This document shows, piece after piece, positions 1-6,579 of a stretch of 64,000 nt of DNA (position 1 is the first letter of the stretch; each line of letters opens with the position of its first letter). The notes beneath the pieces were generated by a model that saw nothing but the letters and a program-made list of their open reading frames with translations, was not told the origin of the DNA and searched no databases. Made by a program: the position numbers and the translations under genes. Source of the DNA: Flavobacteriales bacterium (lineage in GTDB: Bacteria > Bacteroidota > Bacteroidia > Flavobacteriales_E > Vicingaceae); NCBI GenBank assembly GCA_002401955.1, contig NVUQ01000001.1, positions 217,983 to 281,982 of the forward strand, written 5' to 3'.

Positions 1-1
1 A

Positions 2-277
2 AAGCAATATGGTCAGTTAGAGTTAGATATAATTAGTTTAGAGTTGTTATTGAATTGGATTTCCGCAGACTCTGTGGATATAAATAATAACTCAGACCTA
101 AAAATAGAATTGTATAATTACTATATCAAAGCAGCCGATGGCAAATTATTTCTAAAAGAATATGAAGTTGCTATGAATTACTACACAAAGGCAAAAGAAA
201 TAAAACCAAATGAAATGTGGCCTAAAGAGAAAATATTTGAAGTTGAAGAACTTATGAAAAATCAAAAACTAAAGTGA
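2..277 (+). CDS. TPR-like protein, 3' end only
   Basis: The reading frame is open from the first complete codon of the window, so this is the C-terminal end of a longer gene cut by the window edge; the ATG-less TTG at 44 is only an in-frame leucine and should not be taken as a start. The visible 91 residues are helical and end in a stretch around LKEYEVAMNYYTKAKEIKP that has the spacing of a tetratricopeptide repeat (small residue, aromatic pair, then KAxExxP). That fits a TPR scaffold but does not give a function. The stop codon overlaps the GTG start of the next gene in the sequence GTGA, so the two are translationally coupled. Confidence 0.6.
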   Translation, partial: KQYGQLELDIISLELLLNWISADSVDINNNSDLKIELYNYYIKAADGKLFLKEYEVAMNYYTKAKEIKPNEMWPKEKIFEVEELMKNQKLK

Positions 278-1020
278 AAAATCCTCTATTAATCTTAATC
301 GTTTTACTTCTTGTTGGAATGAGTGGGTTTGGACAAGATAATTCTGATACATCATCTAACAGCATACCAACCTTTCATCTAAAGGGGATTGTCAAATGTT
401 TTGAGATGAAGAAACCCATTAATAATGCAACAGTAAAAATAATGGGTACAGATGGCACAACAAGAGAAGTTAAAACAGATAGCAATGGTATTTTCTATTG
501 TGAATTAGACTCAAATACATCTTATTCAATAAATGTTTCTAAAAGCAAACATATTAACTCAAGAGGAAAAGAGACTACTGTAGGGCACATTGAAAGCAAA
601 CTATTCTTCCATGAATATGAGTTAAGGTACAGCCCTGGTTGTGGACCAATGTTGCCTATTTTAAGCTATACACATAATACCGCTACTCATATTAAGGGTG
701 ACTCTCTTATTTTGGATGCAGCAAATGTTTTACATGATATAATGACAGAGAATCCAACGCTTGTTGTACAAATTACTGGCTACAGAGATAGTACGGAAAA
801 GAAATTCGTTTCCAATAAACGTGTGAAAGATTATGCTATAAAAGTAATCGCATTAGGCATTGACAAAAGACGTATAGTTATTGAAGACGGAGGTATTAGA
901 AATGTTAAAGAACGAATAAAGGACCCTCATGAGAATTACTACCCATATAATGATATACCTAATCCTTATAGAACTGTGACAACGAAGGTTGTTAGGTCTG
1001 ATTACGTTCCAAGAAAATAA
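274..1020 (+). CDS. secreted OmpA-like protein with N-terminal regulatory-like beta domain
   Basis: 248 residues from a GTG start that overlaps the upstream stop (GTGA). Residues 1-20 form a signal peptide (hydrophobic run, then GFGQ). Residues about 36-90 resemble a CNA-B/carboxypeptidase-regulatory-like beta sandwich (GxVxxxxxxxPIxxATVxIxGTDG followed by TDxNGxFxxxL). Residues about 142-240 look like a divergent OmpA C-terminal peptidoglycan-binding domain: a SLILDAANVLHDIM helix, TLVVQITGYRDS where EIxGHTDxxG is usual, and the S-x-x-R-V-x-x-YA-x-x-V helix. The motif is weaker than in standard OmpA, so peptidoglycan binding is inferred. Probably periplasmic or outer-membrane associated. No recognised specific function. 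Confidence 0.65.
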   Translation: MKNPLLILIVLLLVGMSGFGQDNSDTSSNSIPTFHLKGIVKCFEMKKPINNATVKIMGTDGTTREVKTDSNGIFYCELDSNTSYSINVSKSKHINSRGKETTVGHIESKLFFHEYELRYSPGCGPMLPILSYTHNTATHIKGDSLILDAANVLHDIMTENPTLVVQITGYRDSTEKKFVSNKRVKDYAIKVIALGIDKRRIVIEDGGIRNVKERIKDPHENYYPYNDIPNPYRTVTTKVVRSDYVPRK

Positions 1021-1152
1021 TTCACCTCTTCCAAAGCTTAAACTCCTTCACTTTCTCGAAGATTTCTGAATTATTTTTTGGAAAGTTAAAATGTAAAGTG
1101 GACTAATCCGCACAAAATCGCATAAAAGTGGACTAATTGGCTTTTTTACTAA

Positions 1153-1287
1153 AAACGCTACAACCCAACAACAGAAATACATACAGAAGGAAATTGTAAT
1201 ATAAACGGATGCACTGAAAATCCATGTGTCCCTGGTTCGGAAAATATGCAAATCTCCGATTTGATTGATTTTCGAGAGTCCTCATAA
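1153..1287 (+). pseudogene. possible 3' remnant of a gene, cysteine-containing tail
   Basis: A 44-codon stop-free stretch preceded by a TAA at 1150 and with no start codon. It reads with coding-like character and carries a cysteine cluster (GNCNINGCTENPC). The stop codon lies inside the inverted repeat that follows. This may be the tail of a decayed gene; no family can be assigned and chance is possible. Confidence 0.25.
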
Positions 1288-1323
1288 AACCAAGCAATTG
1301 AAAATTGCTGTTTTATGGGATTC
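1276..1323. repeat. long inverted repeat (21 paired positions, 3-nt loop)
   Basis: Arms GAGTCC + CATAAAAC + AGCAATT pair with AATTGCT + GTTTTATG + GGATTC around the loop GAA, with a one-base and a two-base bulge and one G-T pair. This is far longer than expected by chance. It is immediately followed by a tRNA-3'-end-like string (TTCGATTCC then CACCA) and by a terminator, so it may be transcribed as a structured RNA or be an integration-site relic. Confidence 0.6.
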
Positions 1324-1346
1324 GATTCCTAGAGGCACCACTCACT

Positions 1347-1381
1347 AAAAGCCTTGTAAACATTGTTTACGAGGCTTTTTT
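1347..1381 (+). terminator. rho-independent terminator
   Basis: Stem AAAAGCCTTGTAAAC / GTTTACGAGGCTTTT (15 pairs, one G-T) with loop ATT, followed by further T residues. It can act on transcripts from the left. No annotated gene lies just upstream on this strand, so it may end a transcript containing the inverted repeat at 1276-1323. Confidence 0.75.
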
Positions 1382-1550
1382 AGTAAATAGTCCCTTTTTG
1401 TAAAGCGTACACTCTCTATTCAGTGTTCATTGAGGTTTGAGATGTATATTTAAGCCATGTTAAATTTTATGCGGATACCTTACTGCAATAGTCCACGGTA
1501 TAAGCTGTCAGCACCAAAACATAAAATAGATATTCTTTAACACAAATAAT

Positions 1551-1721
1551 TAGGGGTAATAAATTTCCTTTTTTACCCTGATCTGTTATTTATTACATTT
1601 TTTACCCCTATTATCGCTATTGGGGTAAATTATTGTATTTTTTACCCTGATAAGTTTGATTATTTGAAATAATACCCCTAATATTGCTATTGGGGTAAAA
1701 TATCGGTTTATTTACCCTGAT
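1551..1721. promoter_or_regulatory. 69-70 bp tandem repeat array upstream of fic, operator-like
   Basis: About 2.5 copies of a 69-70 bp unit. GGGGTAA occurs at 1553, 1622 and 1692 (spacing 69, 70), TTTACCCTGA at 1572, 1641 and 1711 (69, 70), and TACCCCT at 1603 and 1673 (70). Within each unit TTACCCC and GGGGTAA form an inverted pair around TATTATCGCTATT or close variants. The array ends 12 bp before the fic ATG. This geometry suggests binding sites for an autoregulator or another DNA-binding protein; that role is inferred. Confidence 0.6.
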
Positions 1722-1733
1722 AATAAAAGTGAT

Positions 1734-2864
1734 ATGAAACCATACGATAGAAATAAACCACACAATCAGTTGCCATTACTTCCTCCTATAGAGGAGAAAA
1801 TTATTGATAATGATATACTACATAAATGGGGTATGGCAAGATCAGCTGTAACCAAATTAGATGGCATAACCAATACATTGGATGACCCTCAAATAATGGT
1901 AAATACTATTGTTCTTCAAGAGGCAAAAGAATCTTCGAAAATCGAAAATATAGTAACAACAACAGATGGTTTATATCGAGCATTAGCATTATCTGCTACT
2001 GAGCAAAGAAGTGATGCAGCAAAGCAAGTAATAAGGTATAGAGAGTCATTAATGGAAGGTATAGACCTTTTAAAATCCCATGGACAACTTGATAAAGAAA
2101 TATTAATTCGATTATTTCAAATAATTAAAGATTCAACGGCAGGTGTAAGAACGGACTTGCAAGAAGTTTGGCTATCGAAAGGAGGCTCAGATTCAGGTGC
2201 TGGAGAAAGAGTTTATACTCCGCCTCTAGGCAATGCCCTTTTGAATGAAAAATTAGAGAACCTGATTGAGTTTCTGAATGATGACGAAAAGTATAATTAT
2301 CCTCCATTAATAAAAATGTCAATTGCCCATTATCAGTTGGAAGCAATTCATCCATTTATAGACGGAAATGGGCGTACAGGGAGAGTTGCAAATGTTCTCT
2401 ACTTGGTTAATAAAAATATACTAAAACATCCCATTGCATACTTTAGTAGATATATCAGTCAAAATAGAGAAGATTACCAATATTGCCTAAAAGGCGTGAC
2501 TGAAAGGCAAGCATGGAAACCATGGCTATTGTTCATGCTGGAAGCTGTAGAATCAACAGCTAATTACACTATAGATAAAATCGAACAAATAAATCAACAA
2601 AAATCGAAAACCTTAGCTTATGTAAATGAGAGAGATTCGAAAATCGATAAAGAATACATTGAAGCGATATTTATCCAACCATATATAAAAGCCTTACACC
2701 TAAGTGAAAATAGTAAGTATAAAGCAAAAACTAGAAAAACAGCAACATCTGTTTTAAATAGGTTGGTTGAACTAAAAGTATTGGATCCTCCTAAAAAAAT
2801 TGGCCGTGAAATCGTTTATATTAATTCAACTCTGATTAACATCTTATCAGAAAATGATGAGTAA
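1734..2864 (+). CDS. Fic family protein (AMP-transferase type) with N-terminal inhibitory motif
   Basis: 376 residues. The Fic catalytic loop is complete: HPFIDGNGRTGR beginning at H206, matching HxFx(D/E)GNGRxxR. Fic enzymes of this type usually transfer AMP from ATP to a hydroxyl side chain of a target protein. An N-terminal helix carries S67-S-K-I-E71-N72, matching the inhibitory (S/T)xxxE(G/N) motif, so this is a class II, self-inhibited Fic. Residues about 290-376 are helical with a likely winged-helix end (TSVLNRLVELKVLDPP), which could bind DNA and autoregulate. The start is the ATG right after the tandem repeat array. It is followed 152 bp later by a hipBA pair. Target unknown. Confidence 0.9.
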   Translation: MKPYDRNKPHNQLPLLPPIEEKIIDNDILHKWGMARSAVTKLDGITNTLDDPQIMVNTIVLQEAKESSKIENIVTTTDGLYRALALSATEQRSDAAKQVIRYRESLMEGIDLLKSHGQLDKEILIRLFQIIKDSTAGVRTDLQEVWLSKGGSDSGAGERVYTPPLGNALLNEKLENLIEFLNDDEKYNYPPLIKMSIAHYQLEAIHPFIDGNGRTGRVANVLYLVNKNILKHPIAYFSRYISQNREDYQYCLKGVTERQAWKPWLLFMLEAVESTANYTIDKIEQINQQKSKTLAYVNERDSKIDKEYIEAIFIQPYIKALHLSENSKYKAKTRKTATSVLNRLVELKVLDPPKKIGREIVYINSTLINILSENDE

Positions 2865-2966
2865 TATTTAACTTTTGATCCTCTGAATATTTGGCTATCT
2901 TATAATTATATCTCGTTCATTTAAAATTGTCTCACTTTCTTTAAAAGAATGATTATATTCATAATG

Positions 2967-3016
2967 TTTGTAAATACGAACATAATTACATATTTTTGTA
3001 TGTAAATACGAACGTT
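2967..3016 (+). promoter_or_regulatory. hipBA-1 promoter with paired operators
   Basis: A Bacteroidota promoter: TTTG at 2967-2970 and the -7 box TATTTTTG at 2991-2998, 20 bp apart, which puts the transcript start near 3004. TGTAAATACGAAC occurs twice, starting at 2969 and 3001, exactly 32 bp (three helical turns) apart, one at the -33 element and one at the transcript start. This is the layout of a repressor operator and suggests autoregulation by the HipB encoded next. It also rules out the ATG-like start at 2996 for hipB. Confidence 0.7.
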
Positions 3017-3337
3017 ATGGCTAACAAGAAAATAATTTTATTACCAAAAGCACGAAAAATACTGATTGAGGTTGGTGAGAATATTAAGTTAGCTCGATTA
3101 AGACGAAAGCTAAGTAGTGCACAGGTAGCTGAACGTGCAAACATTGGCAGAACAACGCTGTATCACATTGAGAATGGTGACCCAGGAGTAAGTATTGGTG
3201 CTTATTTACAAGTATTAATGGTGCTAGGGCTAGGCGAGGATTTTTTGGAGTTAGCAAAGGATGATAAACTTGGGAGAAAACTTCAAGATGCTAAATTAAC
3301 TACCAAAGAAAGAGCTCCTAAACGAAAGAATAAGTAA
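3017..3337 (+). CDS. HipB-like XRE-family antitoxin/repressor
   Basis: 106 residues from the ATG at 3017. An earlier in-frame ATG at 2996 overlaps the -7 promoter box and would lie upstream of the transcript, so 3017 is preferred. The helix-turn-helix spans about residues 18-75 (GENIKLARLRRKLSSAQVAE, then GRTTLYHIENGD as recognition helix) and is followed by a basic tail. Such proteins bind their own promoter and neutralise the partner HipA kinase. The stop TAA shares one base with the ATG of hipA (TAATG), so the two are coupled. Confidence 0.85.
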   Translation: MANKKIILLPKARKILIEVGENIKLARLRRKLSSAQVAERANIGRTTLYHIENGDPGVSIGAYLQVLMVLGLGEDFLELAKDDKLGRKLQDAKLTTKERAPKRKNK

Positions 3338-4614
3338 TGGCTAAACAGGAAAACAAAAGATGCCTACATGTATACGCAAATTGGCAAGGGATAGAGGCCC
3401 CCATCTTGATGGGAGCATTATATTCTGAGAGACTGAAGGGTAAAGAAATATTTTCTTTTGAATATAATAAAGAATGGCTAACGTACGACCAAGCCCAACT
3501 TCTCGATCCTGAGCTACAACTATATGCTGGATTACAACACCTCGGTACTAATCAGAAGAATTTCGGATTGTTTTTAGATTCCTCACCTGACCGCTGGGGA
3601 CGCTTACTTATGAGAAGAAAAGAAGCGGCAATGGCAAGAAAGGAAGAAAGAGCAGAGCAAAAGTTGTTTGAAACTGATTACCTATTAGGTGTTTTTGATG
3701 GACATCGAATGGGAGCATTACGATTTAAGTTAGATATAGATGGTGACTTTTTAAACAACAACAGGGAGCTAGCAAGTCCACCATGGACATCACTTAGAGA
3801 ATTAGAACAAATAAGTTTGAAACTAGAGCAAGATGACATAACTGAAGCCCCTGAATACTTAAAATGGTTAAACATGCTCATTGCTCCAGGTACTTCCTTA
3901 GGAGGTGCTAGACCAAAGGCTAGTATTGTTGGAAAAGATGAAAGTTTATGGATTGCCAAGTTTCCAAGCAGAAATGACGGAGGGGATGTAGGTGGCTGGG
4001 AAATAGTTACTTATGAACTAGCTATTGCAGCAGGTATTCAAATGGCTGAATCGAAAGCCCAAAAATTCTCATCAAAATACTACACATTCTTAACCAAACG
4101 ATTTGACAGAACAAGAGATGGGAAAAGAATACATTTTGCCTCAGCAATGACTATGCTAGGATATGCTGATGGACAAGATCATAACGATGGAATAAGCTAT
4201 CTTGAGCTAGCTGAGTTTATTGCTGAAAATGGAGCTAATGTAAACGAAGATCTCGAAGAGTTATGGCGCAGAATAGTATTTAGTATCTGTGTTACAAATA
4301 CCGATGACCATCTTAGAAACCATGGCTTTATATTAACAGAAGGGGGCTGGATATTATCTCCTGCTTACGACATTAACCCCGTAGAAACTGATACTGGATT
4401 GACACTAAATATCTCTGACAATGATAACTCCTTGGATCTAGAACTTGCTATGGAAGTACATGCGTTTTTTCGATTATCAAAAGAACAAGCTAAAGAAATA
4501 ATAAATGAAGTGACAACTGCTGTACGACCTTGGAAAGATGTCGCAACAAAATATGGAATATCAAGGGCTGAACAAGAACTCAAATCCCTTGCATTTAACA
4601 AAGCAGAGCGTTAA
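3337..4614 (+). CDS. HipA-like serine/threonine kinase toxin
   Basis: 425 residues. Conserved HipA elements are present: SPDRWGR at 83-89, the glycine-rich loop TSLGGARPKAS with S187 at the place of the autophosphorylated serine of E. coli HipA (S150), a likely ATP lysine in WIAKFP (K208), the catalytic loop NTDDHLRNHG (321-330, D323 as catalytic base) and LSPAYDI (340-346, D345 as metal ligand). HipA kinases phosphorylate aminoacyl-tRNA synthetases or other targets and cause growth arrest; the target here is unknown. It lacks the N-terminal GYI-type short domain seen in the second HipA at 6580-7878, so the two are distinct subfamilies. One-base overlap with hipB. Confidence 0.9.
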   Translation: MAKQENKRCLHVYANWQGIEAPILMGALYSERLKGKEIFSFEYNKEWLTYDQAQLLDPELQLYAGLQHLGTNQKNFGLFLDSSPDRWGRLLMRRKEAAMARKEERAEQKLFETDYLLGVFDGHRMGALRFKLDIDGDFLNNNRELASPPWTSLRELEQISLKLEQDDITEAPEYLKWLNMLIAPGTSLGGARPKASIVGKDESLWIAKFPSRNDGGDVGGWEIVTYELAIAAGIQMAESKAQKFSSKYYTFLTKRFDRTRDGKRIHFASAMTMLGYADGQDHNDGISYLELAEFIAENGANVNEDLEELWRRIVFSICVTNTDDHLRNHGFILTEGGWILSPAYDINPVETDTGLTLNISDNDNSLDLELAMEVHAFFRLSKEQAKEIINEVTTAVRPWKDVATKYGISRAEQELKSLAFNKAER

Positions 4615-4627
4615 TTCTAACCATAAA

Positions 4628-4780
4628 CGTTTAGATGAGTGGCTGCTAGAGAGTACATTATCTCAAATAAATTCATCACAAAAAACAATTGAACTTCAGA
4701 ATGTAAAATCAGGAGTTTATTTCGTTCAACTCACTATTGATAACATAACGATTTCCAGAAAAATATTCATCAACAAATGA
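4628..4780 (+). pseudogene. orphan T9SS type A sorting-domain tail
   Basis: In a frame different from hipA, the last 50 codons read as the end of a T9SS C-terminal sorting domain: a degraded first strand, then IELQNVKSGVYFVQLTID and ISRKIFINK before the stop at 4780. The pattern (NVxSGVYFVxLxxxxxxxxxKIxIxK) is diagnostic of type A CTDs. The rest of the secreted protein is missing and the frame starts inside hipA, so this is the 3' scar of a gene replaced or truncated when the hipBA module arrived. Confidence 0.75.
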
Positions 4781-4791
4781 TAAGAGCTTTT

Positions 4792-4845
4792 ATTATCTAT
4801 CGGCATTATACAAAAACCATTGTTGGGTGTTTTGAAATTAAATTG
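4792..4845. repeat. 54-bp dispersed repeat, copy 1
   Basis: A sequence containing CGGCATTATACAAAAAC and ATTGTTGGGTGTTTT followed by AAATTAAATTG recurs at 17851-17903 in the same orientation with only a few differences. Copy 1 directly follows the orphan sorting-domain tail; copy 2 sits at the junction of the adhesin duplication. Both mark rearrangement points. Confidence 0.75.
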
Positions 4846-4931
4846 ATATTACAAATCTGTCTTGATTTAACATGATTGCCATCTTCGTTAACGTTAGTTT
4901 AGAATGGTCTAAATATTTTAAGAAGTAATAA

Positions 4932-5051
4932 AGCAATTCAAAAAAGAGGCTCCCTGAACAACACTTATCAGAAAAAGTAAAGAAGGAGCTTGGGTCGGAC
5001 CCACCAAAAGCACCTTACCACCCAATACTAAAGGTTGAACCAAAGAATTAA
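4932..5051 (+). pseudogene. possible gene remnant, 39 open codons without a start
   Basis: The stretch between the T9SS tail and the second fic gene is open for 39 codons and reads with protein-like composition (KRLPEQHLSEKVKKELG followed by DPPKAPYHPILKVEPKN), but has no start codon and is preceded by a stop. It could be the tail of a decayed gene. No family recognised. Confidence 0.3.
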
Positions 5052-5101
5052 GTCACTATATCAAATTTAGGCCATGACCTGATCGCCCACGGATGCGTTT
5101 T

Positions 5102-6214
5102 TTATTCCAACACAGGAAGGATCAGCACATAATTGGTGCTTCTACCTTTTTCTTCGGTTGGTTTTAGCACTCCTTTTTGCATTAAATCTTCAATATCGTT
5201 TAGTGCTGTACGGGAGGTAACGTTGTTCATTTTTGCCCATTTAGATGAACTTAACTTCCCATAGAAATCATCCTGCAGTTTATTCACCATGTGGAGCTGC
5301 CTAGCATTGAACTGGGTTTGTTGGTGGTTTTCCCAAAATTTGGCTTTAAGTAATATTTTGGAAAGTGTTTCATTCGTTACTTCCAACGACTCGATCAAGC
5401 GTTCTAAATACCACACCAGCCATGTCGTAACATCCATATTCCCTTTTTGAGTAGCTTCCAGCATATTGTTATATCCTTTCTTGTGCTTCGAGATCTGCGA
5501 AGACATGCTATAAAATCGTTGATTCGTTTTATCCGCCCGAGCAAGTTGTTTATCTCCTATAGCCCTGGCCATTCTCCCATTGCCATCATCAAATGGATGT
5601 ATGCTCACAAACCATAAGTGTGCTATTGCCGATTTTATTAACGAATCCATGCTGTCATTCGCATTGAACCATTCGATAAATTTATTCATCTCAGTCTCCA
5701 ATCTATCAGCTTCAGGAGCAACATAATGTACCCTTTCTTTTCCCATGGCTCCGGAGACAACTTGCATGGGCCCGTCTTTATTTCCTCGGTATTGGGCAAC
5801 AGTTATTTTATACAATCCACTGTAACCAGTTGGAAATAAAGCGTTATGCCATCCACACATTCTTGTTTTGGTCAATTCAAGTTGAAAATTTTGGGTAGCA
5901 TCCATCATCATTGCCACCACTCCTTCAACATCACGGTTGGCCTCGGGTAAACCAGATATGTCCATGCCTAGCCTACGCGCAACAGAAGAACGTACCTCTT
6001 CAGGATTCAGTATTTCACCTTCAATTTCACTAGATTTAACAATGTCTTCCGTCAGGGTATACAGAACCGCCTCTTCTCTCAGTTTAAAACCGATTCCTTC
6101 CATTCGACCAATTAACCGCCCTTGCAGCTCACGAGCCTTACTGACATAAGGCAGTAAAATCCCACTATCCCATTTAAATTCTGTCCAATCTTTTCTAAAA
6201 TGTATGTACATCAC
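5102..6214 (-). CDS. Fic family protein with DUF4172-type N-terminus
   Basis: 370 residues. The catalytic loop HPFDDGNGRMAR begins at H206 and matches HxFx(D/E)GNGRxxR. The N-terminal domain (about 1-85, starting YIHFRKDWTEFKWD) is the DUF4172 type common in Bacteroidota Fic proteins and carries S61-S-E-I-E65-G66, the class II inhibitory motif. The C-terminus (about 300-370, SRTALNDIEDLMQKGVLKP) is winged-helix-like and may act on its own promoter. Expected activity is AMP transfer to a protein; target unknown. It is only distantly related to the Fic at 1734-2864, so this is not a simple duplication. Upstream lie repeated TTTCGTGAAAA boxes. Confidence 0.9.
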   Translation of the reverse strand: MMYIHFRKDWTEFKWDSGILLPYVSKARELQGRLIGRMEGIGFKLREEAVLYTLTEDIVKSSEIEGEILNPEEVRSSVARRLGMDISGLPEANRDVEGVVAMMMDATQNFQLELTKTRMCGWHNALFPTGYSGLYKITVAQYRGNKDGPMQVVSGAMGKERVHYVAPEADRLETEMNKFIEWFNANDSMDSLIKSAIAHLWFVSIHPFDDGNGRMARAIGDKQLARADKTNQRFYSMSSQISKHKKGYNNMLEATQKGNMDVTTWLVWYLERLIESLEVTNETLSKILLKAKFWENHQQTQFNARQLHMVNKLQDDFYGKLSSSKWAKMNNVTSRTALNDIEDLMQKGVLKPTEEKGRSTNYVLILPVLE

Positions 6215-6239
6215 TATTCATTTATCTTATTGATTACCT

Positions 6240-6340
6240 CAAATGTAGTCCATATTTCGTGAAAAATAACTTATTCAGGAAATTATTTTTCGTGTTTAAG
6301 GTGGTTTTTCGTGAAAACAGTAACTTATTGCGAAATAATA
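6240..6340 (-). promoter_or_regulatory. fic-2 promoter with direct-repeat operators
   Basis: On the - strand the -7 box TACATTTG lies at 6247-6240, 26 bp before the start codon. Two copies of TTTCGTGAAAA followed by TAACTTATT occur about 52 bp apart, near 6255 and 6307; the proximal one covers the expected -33 position. A third half-like TTTTTCGTG lies between them. The box core TTTCGTGAAA is itself a near palindrome. The geometry suggests repression, perhaps by the Fic winged-helix end; that is inferred. Confidence 0.55.
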
Positions 6341-6579
6341 ATTCGTAATTAAGGGTTTGTTGTGTAAAAAAGGGTGTTTAAAGGAAAAATATATTCGTAT
6401 TTATCGATTTTCACTCGGATTTAAAGGAATCTCAAATTGATATTAAACCTGTGTTACAAATATAGACTATGTTATAAACTAGCACACCAATCATTTTGTA
6501 TTTACTAGATTTTAAGGCGTATACTTAAGTCACTCTAAATTTAACATAGCTACACTACCAAATTAGTCTTTTCAAAATT
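6341..6579. other. intergenic between fic-2 and the end of hipA-2
   Basis: About 240 AT-rich bases without a gene. I see no terminator with a T-run and no convincing RNA structure. A short phrase TTAAGTCACT near 6525 also occurs near 5050 on the other side of fic-2, so the fic-2 gene may be bracketed by weak repeats; the match is too short to be sure. Confidence 0.3.

Larger units (their letters stand above)
1021..1733. other. 713-bp intergenic region at the edge of an accessory block
   Basis: No intact gene is seen. It holds, in order: a 13-bp direct repeat AAAGTGGACTAAT at 1095-1107 and 1125-1137; a 44-codon open stretch with clustered cysteines (1153-1287); a long inverted repeat (1276-1323); a strong terminator hairpin (1347-1381); about 170 bp in which I see nothing (1382-1550); and a tandem array rich in GGGGTAA/TTACCCC up to the fic start (1551-1721). 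The mixture of debris, hairpins and repeats next to toxin-like modules suggests an island boundary, which is an inference. Confidence 0.5.

Noticed and set aside
1048..1251. 67-residue open frame on the - strand
   Set aside because: Runs through the direct repeats and the cysteine-tail remnant of the other strand, shows no ribosome-binding site or family pattern, and is probably chance in AT-rich DNA.
1315..1340. tRNA gene ending in TTCGATTCC...CACCA
   Set aside because: Only the last part resembles a tRNA. No matching acceptor strand, D-arm or anticodon arm is found upstream, and the T-arm has an extra base.
1551..1733. CRISPR array
   Set aside because: The unit repeats nearly throughout its 70 bp, with no unique spacers of constant size; it is a tandem repeat.
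2996..3016. Earlier ATG as the hipB-1 start
   Set aside because: It overlaps the -7 promoter box, so it would not be on the transcript.
6254..6340. CRISPR-like repeats upstream of fic-2
   Set aside because: Only two imperfect copies without equal spacers; they fit promoter operators better.
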